14,175 nt of DNA from Treponema sp. UBA3649 (GTDB lineage: Bacteria; Spirochaetota; Spirochaetia; Treponematales; Treponemataceae), in NCBI GenBank assembly GCA_002373325.1, contig DFKI01000020.1, positions 1 through 14,175 of the forward strand. Reading direction: 5' to 3'. This document shows positions 7,163 through 14,137 of this stretch, in pieces. The number at the start of each line of letters is the position of its first letter. The first letter of the stretch is position 1. The notes under the pieces were generated by a model. It had not been told where the DNA came from. It saw only the letters and a list, made by a program, of their open reading frames with translations, and did no database searches. The position numbers and the translations under genes are program-made.

Positions 7163-8845
7163 ATGTTTAAGAAAATTCTACTGTTGATTGTCTTACTCTC
7201 CATTACAACGCTTCTTTTTGCAGTTCCCCGAGGAAATCAGGAACTGATAAAATCCGGCAGTTGGATTTATGACGCACTTAATGCAATCTCTATGGAGGCT
7301 GGTAATGTAAGCATGGCTGAAGAGACTCCCATAACAGTAGGTGAGATTGAGGGAATGCTTCATGAGATAGACAGGGCTATGCTTAGTAGTGCGGGGAAAA
7401 AACAGTACGACCGTATTGTGGAGTATATTTCTCGCGGAGGACTTTCATTTAGTGTTGGAATTCTGGCTTTCGGAGCTGAACCAGAGGCAAACCTAGAAGG
7501 ATATTATAAGTCAAATGATGAGCTTGATTGGATTTATGACCGTTATTACAAACAACCGATATTGAGTAGTCCGGTAACATTCATGGCAGATGATTATTTT
7601 ACAATGAGTATGGATATTTCACTTTCCATGAATCATTGTGCTTTTAACCGTGATAATAATTATTTGAACATTCCTACTTCATCGCTTGGTGATCTGGACA
7701 TAAATTTTCCTCACTTTGGATATGGAAGTGCTGGAATCATGCTCAATGAAAATACAGGGGTGAATCTAAGAGCTGGATTAGGGCCTCAGAGCATAGGACG
7801 CTCTCTTACCGGCAGCATAATCATGAGCGAATATTTTACGGATGCAAGTTATTTTAATCTGGAAGTTTTTGCTCCCTTTTTGCGCTATAATTTAAATGTC
7901 ACAGAATTCAATGTGGACAAATATCTTTATACGCATCGCTTCAACGTGAGATTCTTCAAAAAAGTTCAGGTCACTGTTATGGAATCCATGTTAGTAAATG
8001 CTCCCCTTGAACTGCGTTTTTTGAACCCTCTTACAATTTTCCATGGAACCTCCGCATGGGAAGATTATGGAGGACATGAAATTCGTATTTCTGACTACTT
8101 GTGTCTGGGTGTTTCTTATGTGCCAGTTTCATATTTGAGAATTTACGGAAATTTTGCCATGAATCAATGGCAGACATTGTATGAACGATATAATTGGCCT
8201 AATGATACAACGCCAAACAGTCTTTCCTTTCAACTTGGAGCTGAAATATATTATCCTTTGTCTGAAGGTTATCTCCATGGATGGATTGAAGCTATCTACA
8301 CAGATCCATATATGTATATAAAGGAGGGACCTAACTGGTCTCTTGTCAGAACGTACCGTGAAAATGTAGGTGATATGGATTCTTTTTACGAATGGATTGG
8401 AAGTCCATTCGGTCCTGATACAATAGCTGGTAAGCTTTCTGCTGAATATGAAGTCCCTGGAAAATGGAATATCTCTGCCTCTTATCTTTTCGCAGCTTGT
8501 GGAGAGTATTCTGGTAGCAAGATTTTTACGGATGAACTTAATTGGGGAGGCACAAACAGGGATAATCCTATTATTGATGAATGGGTTTATCCTGATGCGG
8601 ACAAATCTACTCAGGGATATGAAGAAGCGAAACGGAGGCAGGCATGGCTTGCACCTCATGGAACTCCAGAATATATAAATCAGATTTCGCTTTCTGCTGG
8701 ATGGGCTCCAACAAATTATTTAACTATTTGTGCTCAGCCGTCCTTTACTTTTGTCTTCAACCGAAACAATATAAAAGAAAATTTTGAAGCGGGCTGGGAA
8801 TTAATGCTCAGTTCAAAATTAATAATCAATAGGATGTTCAGATGA
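7163..8845 (+). CDS. Exported Wzi-like outer-membrane beta-barrel protein (1)
   Basis: 560 aa. A signal peptide is clear: MFKK then a hydrophobic run (5-19) ending LFA, with probable cleavage after residue 20. A helical N-terminal domain (~30-90, YDALNAISMEAGNVSMAEE and following) precedes a beta-rich region with alternating hydrophobic strands. Residues 200-295 resemble the capsule-assembly Wzi family (PF14052): NLRAGLGPQSIGRSLTGSI, then LYTHRFNVRF (255-264), Glu274 in VMES, and LRFLNPLTIFHG (284-295), matching the family pattern HR...E...NP...H. E. coli Wzi helps hold capsule polysaccharide on the outer membrane; that role is not shown here. The C-terminus (INRMFR) lacks the usual terminal Phe. 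ATG 7163 is chosen over 7085 because AAAGGAG lies 8 bases upstream and the signal peptide begins there. The gene is A+T-rich compared with its neighbours. Confidence 0.7.
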   Translation: MFKKILLLIVLLSITTLLFAVPRGNQELIKSGSWIYDALNAISMEAGNVSMAEETPITVGEIEGMLHEIDRAMLSSAGKKQYDRIVEYISRGGLSFSVGILAFGAEPEANLEGYYKSNDELDWIYDRYYKQPILSSPVTFMADDYFTMSMDISLSMNHCAFNRDNNYLNIPTSSLGDLDINFPHFGYGSAGIMLNENTGVNLRAGLGPQSIGRSLTGSIIMSEYFTDASYFNLEVFAPFLRYNLNVTEFNVDKYLYTHRFNVRFFKKVQVTVMESMLVNAPLELRFLNPLTIFHGTSAWEDYGGHEIRISDYLCLGVSYVPVSYLRIYGNFAMNQWQTLYERYNWPNDTTPNSLSFQLGAEIYYPLSEGYLHGWIEAIYTDPYMYIKEGPNWSLVRTYRENVGDMDSFYEWIGSPFGPDTIAGKLSAEYEVPGKWNISASYLFAACGEYSGSKIFTDELNWGGTNRDNPIIDEWVYPDADKSTQGYEEAKRRQAWLAPHGTPEYINQISLSAGWAPTNYLTICAQPSFTFVFNRNNIKENFEAGWELMLSSKLIINRMFR

Positions 8846-10644
8846 AAAAGAGTTTGTTTTTGATTGTTGTACTCTCAATGGCTTTGTCTTCACTTTTTGC
8901 TCAGGTCAGTGTGGATCCAAATGATAATTTTTATACACTGGTGGAGTCCTGGGAACTTAGGGGGTTAATTCAAAATGTTCCTCCGCTTCGACCTTTTCCA
9001 ATAAGTTGCATACGTGATATTTTGCAGACTGTGATTGAAAAAGGTAATGAACGTGATGTGGGTAATGCGAAGATGTATTTGGAAAAGGTTACTGGCAAAG
9101 CGTGGAATGTATCTTTTGAAACAGGTGTTACATATAGGAAGGATATAAATGAGAGCGGATTCGGTGAGGCTCTTGCAAGGCTTTATCCTGATGTGAACGG
9201 GGACATTACTCTTTTCGACGGATTTGTCTCCATGGGCTATCATCTCGGCATGGCTGTTTACAATCATAAGGTTTCTGATTATCTTCCTGTCTATGAAAAT
9301 GACCAACATGATGGACTTTCCGATTCAGCAAGTTTGGGGAGCTTAGAGGCATTCTGGGATATGAACGATGTGGTTGCAATCGGGACGAAAAATATTTTTG
9401 TGCAGACTGGAATCTATCGCTCCGGCTACGGTCCTTTCCTTGGGGCTGGTCTCGCTTTGAATGACAATTCATATCATAAGACGAATTTTTCATTTACGAC
9501 TATCCATCCAAAATGGTCATATACACAGCAGTATTCTACAATTGGTGCCACTACATCTTTTGATGGAAGTGATCAGGCACCCGATAAATATATGGCATTC
9601 CACGCACTTGAGTTCAAACCATTTTCATTTCTATCTTTAGCATATTATGAGACAATTGTGTTTGGAAAACGGCTTGATCCTTCTTACATTATGCCGGTTC
9701 CATTCTACATAGCTCAGGGAATCGGAGGTTACAACGACAATTTGCAGATGGGAATACTGCTTAAAGTTCATCCTGTAAAAAGTCTTCTTTGGGCCTCTGA
9801 TATTTTTGTGGATGATCTGAGTGCTAACGACATTGTGAAGTTCAATTTTGACACAAAAATTCGCATAGCTGCAAAAACCGGATTAATATATACACCGGAG
9901 AATTCCTACTGTACTAGAATGGGGCTTGATTATATGATTATTACGCCCTTTACTTATTCGCACTGGGAGTATGATGATGCGAATGTCAGCGCGACCATAT
10001 CTCCCGGATGCTTTAATTTCCAGAATTATACGAATAATGGAATTCCCATGGGATCCTCATATCCTCCGAACAGTGACCGAATCAGTCTGGTTATTGATTT
10101 TCTCCCAATTCCTCCTTTGCACATCAAGGTGCAGTCATCCCTTCTTCGCCATGCAAACATTTGTGAGAGCTACACCGATGATGAGGCTTTGGCTCTGCTT
10201 CTTGCAAGTCCCGGACAGTATTCTACCGACGGAAGCATTTATACACATCCGAACCTTGCGAACTCTGACAGCAGATATGGAAAGCATATTGATACGGCAT
10301 GGGATCATTTGAACTTTATGACGCAGGAGCACAGGATGTACGTCCTTCAGGAAGGACTTGACGTTGAATATGCATTCAAGAAGATGAAGTGGGGACAGAT
10401 ATCCTTGAAATTCTCCTATCTCTTTGAGTGGATAAAAAATCCAGGAGTCGCCAATCATCTTTATCCGGGCGGAATGATTACAAAGGATGCTGTGACTGGA
10501 AAGTATGTTTATAAGGGAAATAGCTATGATTCCACGGATGAGTTACTTTTTGCTGTTGATGAAGCAAAACAGGACTGGATTGACAATATTGGAAGCGACC
10601 AGATAAACAATTTCTTCACTTTGGGACTGCGCTATCAGTTCTAA
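8842..10644 (+). CDS. Exported Wzi-like outer-membrane beta-barrel protein (2)
   Basis: 600 aa. Signal peptide MKKSLFLIVVLSMALSSLFA, with cleavage probably after Ala20 (LFA-QVS). A helical N-terminal domain (~28-85, SWELRGLIQNVPPLRPFPIS) is the kind that precedes Wzi-type barrels. The barrel region shows GIYRSGYGPF (190-199), KYMAFHALEFKP (249-260), YYE (268-270), YNDN (297-300) and FVDD (322-325), a set of landmarks also found in Wzi-like proteins. The last residues, FFTLGLRYQF, end in Phe after alternating hydrophobics, a textbook signal for outer-membrane insertion by BamA. It overlaps the upstream gene by 4 bases (ATGA), so the two are translated together, with a weak AGGA (8831-8834). 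The two proteins share architecture but are not close copies. Substrate and function are unknown. Confidence 0.68.
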   Translation: MKKSLFLIVVLSMALSSLFAQVSVDPNDNFYTLVESWELRGLIQNVPPLRPFPISCIRDILQTVIEKGNERDVGNAKMYLEKVTGKAWNVSFETGVTYRKDINESGFGEALARLYPDVNGDITLFDGFVSMGYHLGMAVYNHKVSDYLPVYENDQHDGLSDSASLGSLEAFWDMNDVVAIGTKNIFVQTGIYRSGYGPFLGAGLALNDNSYHKTNFSFTTIHPKWSYTQQYSTIGATTSFDGSDQAPDKYMAFHALEFKPFSFLSLAYYETIVFGKRLDPSYIMPVPFYIAQGIGGYNDNLQMGILLKVHPVKSLLWASDIFVDDLSANDIVKFNFDTKIRIAAKTGLIYTPENSYCTRMGLDYMIITPFTYSHWEYDDANVSATISPGCFNFQNYTNNGIPMGSSYPPNSDRISLVIDFLPIPPLHIKVQSSLLRHANICESYTDDEALALLLASPGQYSTDGSIYTHPNLANSDSRYGKHIDTAWDHLNFMTQEHRMYVLQEGLDVEYAFKKMKWGQISLKFSYLFEWIKNPGVANHLYPGGMITKDAVTGKYVYKGNSYDSTDELLFAVDEAKQDWIDNIGSDQINNFFTLGLRYQF

Positions 10645-10676
10645 TGCCGCCTTCAAATCTACAGAGGATTTATATT

Positions 10677-11915
10677 ATGGAAAACAAAACGACCGATGGC
10701 TCTGATGAGTCCCTTTTTACGGAGCAGTATCTTGGAAAACTTGGTGAGCTGACTCTAAAAGGCGGCAACAAAAAGATTTTTGAAAAGCAGCTCGTGAACA
10801 ATACAAGACTTGCCCTTGAGACCGTGGATGCCCATGTCATGCTCAGAAACGGAAGGCTCTACGTGAATGAAACAAAAGAATCCTCTCCCGCCGTGGAGTA
10901 TGTGCTCGATCATCTGATTGGCATAACCGGATGGGCAAAGGTACGCACGGTTGAAAAAAACATCGACGCAATCCGTGACGCGATTACCGACATGGCAAAG
11001 CAGGCCAGAGACGAGGGGTATTCATCTTTCAAAGTTGAGGCCCGGCGCGAGGATAAATCTTTTCCATTGAATTCCTATGAGATTTGCGTTGAGGCTGCGG
11101 GAGACGCTAGTGACGGGGGAATCCTCCGTGTGGACGTGCACAAGCCGGATGTCGTTTTCAACGTTGAGGTCCGGGACAGCGTTTATGTATATTCATCCCA
11201 GCGTAAGACTTGCCGTGGACTTCCCGTGGGTGTGAGCGGAAAGGGTCTTCTTTTGCTTAGCGGCGGATTGGACAGCCCGGTCGCAGGTTACAGGATGATG
11301 AGACGCGGCATGAAAGTTGAGTGCGTGTATTTTCATTCGTATCCCTACACTTCAATGGAGGCTCAGAAAAAAGTCGAGGACCTTGCGAAAATCCTTGCTG
11401 ATTACGGAGTGGACACTCACCTGAACATAATTTCCATGACTGAAGTTCAGATGCAAATCAAGAAAAAATCACCCGAGGCATTTGCGACAATCATGCTCCG
11501 CCTTTGCATGATGAAGGCAGCGAATCTTTTGGCAAAGAGACTCCATGCCGACTCAATCATCACGGGGGAAAGCCTGGGGCAGGTCGCAAGTCAGACCGTG
11601 GAAAATCTTGCGGTGACTGAAAGCTTTGCCGAGAGACCTCTTTTCCGCCCGTTGATTGGAATGGACAAGGAAGAAATCTGCGACATTGCAAACGAGATTG
11701 GTACCTATGAGACTTCCATACTTCCTTATGAAGACTGCTGCGTGCTTTTCAGTCCCAAGCATCCTGTCCTGCGGGCTGATTTGGAAGAGGCAAGGAAAAT
11801 CTACGAGGGCATGGAAGTGGACGCGATGATTGAAAAGGCGTTCAACGAAAGACAGATTGTCCGTTTTTCACTCCGCGACACAGTGGCTGAAAAATGGGGC
11901 AAAAAGTCGGACTAA
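10677..11915 (+). CDS. thiI: tRNA 4-thiouridine synthase ThiI, no rhodanese domain
   Basis: Adenylates and sulfurates uridine 8 of tRNA to 4-thiouridine; in some bacteria it also helps supply sulfur for the thiamine thiazole. 412 aa. An N-terminal ferredoxin-like region (~15-70) and a THUMP domain (~75-170, with FKVEARREDKSFPLNSYE) precede the PP-loop ATPase domain. That domain carries SGGLDSPVAGY at 195-205, FHSYPYTS at 219-226 and TGESLGQVASQT at 297-308. LPYEDCCVLFSPKHP at 349-363 holds two cysteines, one expected at the position of E. coli Cys344. The protein ends without the C-terminal rhodanese domain (Cys456 in E. coli), as in B. subtilis ThiI, which relies on a dedicated cysteine desulfurase. 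ATG 10677 is preferred over 10644 because AGAGGA (10663-10668) is 8 bases upstream. No terminator separates it from the Wzi-like pair. Confidence 0.95.
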   Translation: MENKTTDGSDESLFTEQYLGKLGELTLKGGNKKIFEKQLVNNTRLALETVDAHVMLRNGRLYVNETKESSPAVEYVLDHLIGITGWAKVRTVEKNIDAIRDAITDMAKQARDEGYSSFKVEARREDKSFPLNSYEICVEAAGDASDGGILRVDVHKPDVVFNVEVRDSVYVYSSQRKTCRGLPVGVSGKGLLLLSGGLDSPVAGYRMMRRGMKVECVYFHSYPYTSMEAQKKVEDLAKILADYGVDTHLNIISMTEVQMQIKKKSPEAFATIMLRLCMMKAANLLAKRLHADSIITGESLGQVASQTVENLAVTESFAERPLFRPLIGMDKEEICDIANEIGTYETSILPYEDCCVLFSPKHPVLRADLEEARKIYEGMEVDAMIEKAFNERQIVRFSLRDTVAEKWGKKSD

Positions 11916-11929
11916 AGCTTCTTTACCAG

Positions 11930-11958
11930 TTGAAAATCAAGAGAAAATAGGGTATAAT
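11930..11958 (+). promoter_or_regulatory. Near-consensus sigma70 promoter for the bactofilin gene, predicted leaderless
   Basis: -35 TTGAAA (11930-11935), 17-base spacer, -10 TATAAT (11953-11958), the latter a perfect consensus. Seven bases separate the -10 box from ATG 11966, so the first transcribed base should be at or next to the A of the start codon. The leader has no Shine-Dalgarno. Confidence 0.85.
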
Positions 11959-11965
11959 TTGAATT

Positions 11966-12376
11966 ATGACTAACGAATTACTCAATGAGACCGTATTCGG
12001 ACAGGAAACCGAATTTGATGGAGTTCTGAATTTCACTGACAATCTGGTTATTACGGGCCGCTTCAATGGAACGATTGATGCTTCCGGCGCGCTTGAGATT
12101 GAAAGAACCGCCATCTGTACTGTGGACAAAATGATTGCGAAATCCATTGTCGTTTATGGTCGCGTTACCGGAGATATTGAGGGAACGGAAAGGGTGGAGC
12201 TTTGCAAGGGATGCAAGGTCAAGGGCGACATCAGGACTGCGAATCTGCGTATTGCCGAGAATGTTGAATTTGAAGGACAGGTCTACATGCTTGACGATGT
12301 GCCTGACATCAATATTTTTTCAGTCGCGTCAACGGAATTTAAAAACGCCATCAGGACAAAATCCTCCGAGTCCTAG
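11966..12376 (+). CDS. Bactofilin (DUF583 family)
   Basis: Bactofilins polymerise into filaments from a right-handed beta-helix core and act as scaffolds at the inner face of the membrane, in cell shape, polarity or wall-enzyme placement. 136 aa. The core at about 15-112 shows the repeating short beta-strand turns of the family: GVLNFTDNLVITGRFNGTID, then ALEIERTAIC, MIAKSIVVYGRVTGDIEG and CKVKGDIRTANLRIAENVEFEGQV. Flanking tails are short and polar, and no transmembrane helix is visible. ATG 11966 directly follows a strong promoter, giving a predicted leaderless mRNA. It is the first gene of a group with a lipoprotein and a 299-aa protein downstream (gaps 24 and 4 bases). Unlike many bactofilin loci, I see no M23 peptidase gene beside it in this window. 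Confidence 0.92.
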   Translation: MTNELLNETVFGQETEFDGVLNFTDNLVITGRFNGTIDASGALEIERTAICTVDKMIAKSIVVYGRVTGDIEGTERVELCKGCKVKGDIRTANLRIAENVEFEGQVYMLDDVPDINIFSVASTEFKNAIRTKSSES

Positions 12377-12400
12377 GCTTAAGAAGGAGGCGGGAAGTTT

Positions 12401-13018
12401 ATGTCTGGAAGAATGTCTTTATGCGGCATGATTTTTTTACTCCTCACCCTTATTTCCTGCACTCAGCCTTCGAACGTCGGTGTTTATGACGGACTAGATT
12501 TGCGCACTCAGGCTCAGGAACTTGAATCTTCCGTGCATTGGGCTCAGGAACTCGAATCTTCCGTGCTTACCGAGACCGTGGGTGGAGCCGATGGAATCAT
12601 CAAGTCAATTTCCTCTGACTCTTCCATTATTTTTGCATCCGGCAAGGAAAAGGAATATGAGCCGGTTTATCCTGAGATTGAGGGATTTTCCATCTTGAAC
12701 ACATCCATGCTTCCCGAAACTGCACGCATCGTCCTTGAGAATTTTTGCAATGCCATAATCAACGGAACTTCTGCCGACGCATGTTTTGCGCGCAACTCAA
12801 TCTATGTTCTTGTCGTCTTCCGCTACGATCTTGCCAAATACAATGCCGGAAAATTCAGCGAGTACATTTTGGGGGAACCGTTCTCAAGTCCTACAATCAT
12901 CCAGTGCCCGGTGCGTTTTTTGAAAAAGGATGGTACCCCAATGGATTTTGCCGTCTATCTGAAGCCTGATGACATGTGCCGGATTTGTGCCATAGAGTAT
13001 CTCAAAGGCGGTCAGTGA
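12401..13018 (+). CDS. Small lipoprotein of unknown function with internal tandem duplication
   Basis: 205 aa. The N-terminus MSGRMSLCGMIFLLLTLISC is a lipoprotein signal with lipobox LISC, lipidation expected on Cys20; spirochaete lipoboxes are permissive, and this one is acceptable. Residues 38-57 hold two copies of the decapeptide AQELESSV plus two residues (HW, then LT), encoded by a 30-bp DNA duplication. The C-terminal part (~85-205) looks like a compact alpha/beta domain (TARIVLENFCNAIINGTSAD, IYVLVVFRYDLAKY, DFAVYLKPDDMCRICAIEYL) that I cannot place in a family. ATG 12401 has an excellent Shine-Dalgarno, AAGGAGG (12384-12390), 10 bases upstream; ATG 12413 is too far from it. The gene is probably co-transcribed with the bactofilin and the next gene. 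Function unknown. Confidence 0.8.
   Translation: MSGRMSLCGMIFLLLTLISCTQPSNVGVYDGLDLRTQAQELESSVHWAQELESSVLTETVGGADGIIKSISSDSSIIFASGKEKEYEPVYPEIEGFSILNTSMLPETARIVLENFCNAIINGTSADACFARNSIYVLVVFRYDLAKYNAGKFSEYILGEPFSSPTIIQCPVRFLKKDGTPMDFAVYLKPDDMCRICAIEYLKGGQ
12511..12570 (+). repeat. 30-bp in-frame tandem duplication in the lipoprotein gene
   Basis: Bases 12511-12540 and 12541-12570 are adjacent copies; the first 26 positions match at 25, differing only by T or C at a silent third codon position. The unit is ten codons, so the frame is kept, repeating AQELESSV. The high DNA identity points to a recent slippage event. Confidence 0.92.
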
Positions 13019-13022
13019 TTTT

Positions 13023-13922
13023 ATGGACAAGGGTGAAAAGATTTCCAGTGTCGCAAGGGACATATTGATTGAAAAACTCCCTTCCGCAAGAATCCCGGTG
13101 ACGGTCAGCCTCGAGAACGATGGGGAAAAACTGAAATTTCCGGTAGCGATTCCTTCCGATAAAATCCGCTTTGACCATGGATTTTTTATAGTTGGCCTTG
13201 ATTTTTCTGGGCTTGAAGGTTTTCTTGGAAAAAATGTGCATGTCCAGTTTTACATGAGCGGACTTGGCTACACATTCAGCGCCGTTTTGAAAAAAACTGA
13301 CAGATTTTATGCCTTTATGCTGCCTGATGAAGTCAATTATTTGAAGGACACTGAGGACTCCGATCGCGGACAGGTTTTGGCCAAGCTCTGTTACAAGGCA
13401 AAAAATAAAGACATCGTAATCAATGTCCGAACCCTGCAAAACTACAATATTTTTGCATCTCCGAAATGGACCGACGTGCCTGAGATGTACCGTGAAAAAG
13501 CGCAAAAACTCCTTTCAGCTTTTGTTGAGGACAGCCGCTCCGGGATGGGTGGAAAAATCGGCAATGGACTTCACCTCATACGCGTGGCCCGTTACCTTTG
13601 CGATGATTTTTTTGAGGATTCCGGCAGTTCAAAAGTAAAGATTTTGCCTCTTGACATGATTTTTATTGACGACAAAAGACTGGTTCTAGGTGACAGGGAC
13701 AGCAGCTACAATCTTGTGCTTGAAGATGATTATGATATAATCGCTGAATTTTCAGTCAAACCCTTTCTGCGGCGGAAAATCGCTTTCACATGCACCGTTG
13801 AGGACCGCTACATGGGGGCGAAAAACAGCACCTGTTACTCATGCAAAATCCGCGGATTGAAAGAAGAGGACGTAAGATTCCTGAACGAATCTGTTTATGG
13901 GAAGGTGAGAGTTGAGAGGTGA
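13023..13922 (+). CDS. Uncharacterised protein, possible PilZ-like C-terminal domain
   Basis: 299 aa, no signal peptide or transmembrane segment seen, so probably cytoplasmic. The first ~110 residues alternate beta-strands (RIPVTVSLENDGEKLKFPVA, FSAVLKKTDRFYAFMLPDEV). A middle helical part (~155-200) follows, then a beta-rich C-terminus (~205-299). The ending CKIRGLKEEDVRFLNESVYG resembles the last strand and helix of PilZ domains, which often bind c-di-GMP, and proteins of this layout with an N-terminal PilZ-like region are common in spirochaetes. However, I do not see a clear RxxxR plus (D/N)xSxxG binding pair, so c-di-GMP binding is doubtful. ATG 13023 lies 4 bases after the lipoprotein stop with a partial Shine-Dalgarno AAAGGCGG (13004-13011). 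The last codons and the TGA fall inside a 14-bp tandem repeat, so the C-terminus may vary between strains. Confidence 0.6.
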   Translation: MDKGEKISSVARDILIEKLPSARIPVTVSLENDGEKLKFPVAIPSDKIRFDHGFFIVGLDFSGLEGFLGKNVHVQFYMSGLGYTFSAVLKKTDRFYAFMLPDEVNYLKDTEDSDRGQVLAKLCYKAKNKDIVINVRTLQNYNIFASPKWTDVPEMYREKAQKLLSAFVEDSRSGMGGKIGNGLHLIRVARYLCDDFFEDSGSSKVKILPLDMIFIDDKRLVLGDRDSSYNLVLEDDYDIIAEFSVKPFLRRKIAFTCTVEDRYMGAKNSTCYSCKIRGLKEEDVRFLNESVYGKVRVER

Positions 13923-13944
13923 GAGTTGAGAGGTGAGAGGTGAT
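13903..13944. repeat. 14-bp tandem repeat across the stop codon of the last gene
   Basis: AGGTGAGAGTTGAG occurs at 13903-13916 and again, exactly, at 13917-13930; a third copy at 13931-13944 matches 12 of 14. The first copy and part of the second encode the final residues VRVER and supply the TGA at 13920-13922. Confidence 0.9.
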
Positions 13945-14032
13945 GGAGTGTGATATTCTTTAATCACTACATTATTAGCCCGAATGTCGAGTTTCACATT
14001 TATTGTAAATTTCCCGAGAATTTTTCCTTGCT

Positions 14033-14076
14033 GGATTGGTCTTATGTCATTGTCGGATTGGTCTTATGTCATTGCC
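14033..14076. repeat. 22-bp tandem duplication at the edge of the interspersed element
   Basis: Bases 14033-14054 and 14055-14076 are adjacent copies with 21 of 22 identical (each begins GGATTGGTCTTATGTCATTG). The second copy includes TGTCATT (14067-14073), the left outer arm of the neighbouring inverted-repeat element, so the element's border itself was duplicated. Confidence 0.9.
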
Positions 14077-14137
14077 GGACTTGATCCGGCAATCTCTCCT
14101 GCAAAAGGGATTCCCGCGTCGGAGCGCGGGAATGACA
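14067..14137. repeat. Interspersed-repeat-like element with two hairpins in an outer inverted repeat
   Basis: Outer arms TGTCATT (14067-14073) and AATGACA (14131-14137) are perfect inverses. Inside, hairpin 1 is ATTGCCGGA (14071-14079), 5-base loop, TCCGGCAAT (14085-14093). Hairpin 2 is ATTCCCGCG (14110-14118), 6-base loop, CGCGGGAAT (14125-14133). Both stems are perfect over 9 bp. This closely resembles the intergenic palindromic elements (CATTGCCGG and ATTCCCGCG type) scattered through many bacterial chromosomes. It has no transposase and no credible ORF. The flanking region 13945-14032 and 14138-14175 shows no gene or convincing promoter. Confidence 0.85.

Noticed and set aside
13016..13027. 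TGATTTTATGGA shared by the folP start (2219-2230) and the start of the last gene, suggesting another leaderless start
   Set aside because: At 13016 the TGA is the lipoprotein stop and no -10 or -35 box lies upstream, so the match looks accidental.
13949..13967. Possible terminator hairpin GTGAT...ATCAC after the last gene
   Set aside because: Only five AT-containing pairs and no T tract follow; too weak to call a terminator.
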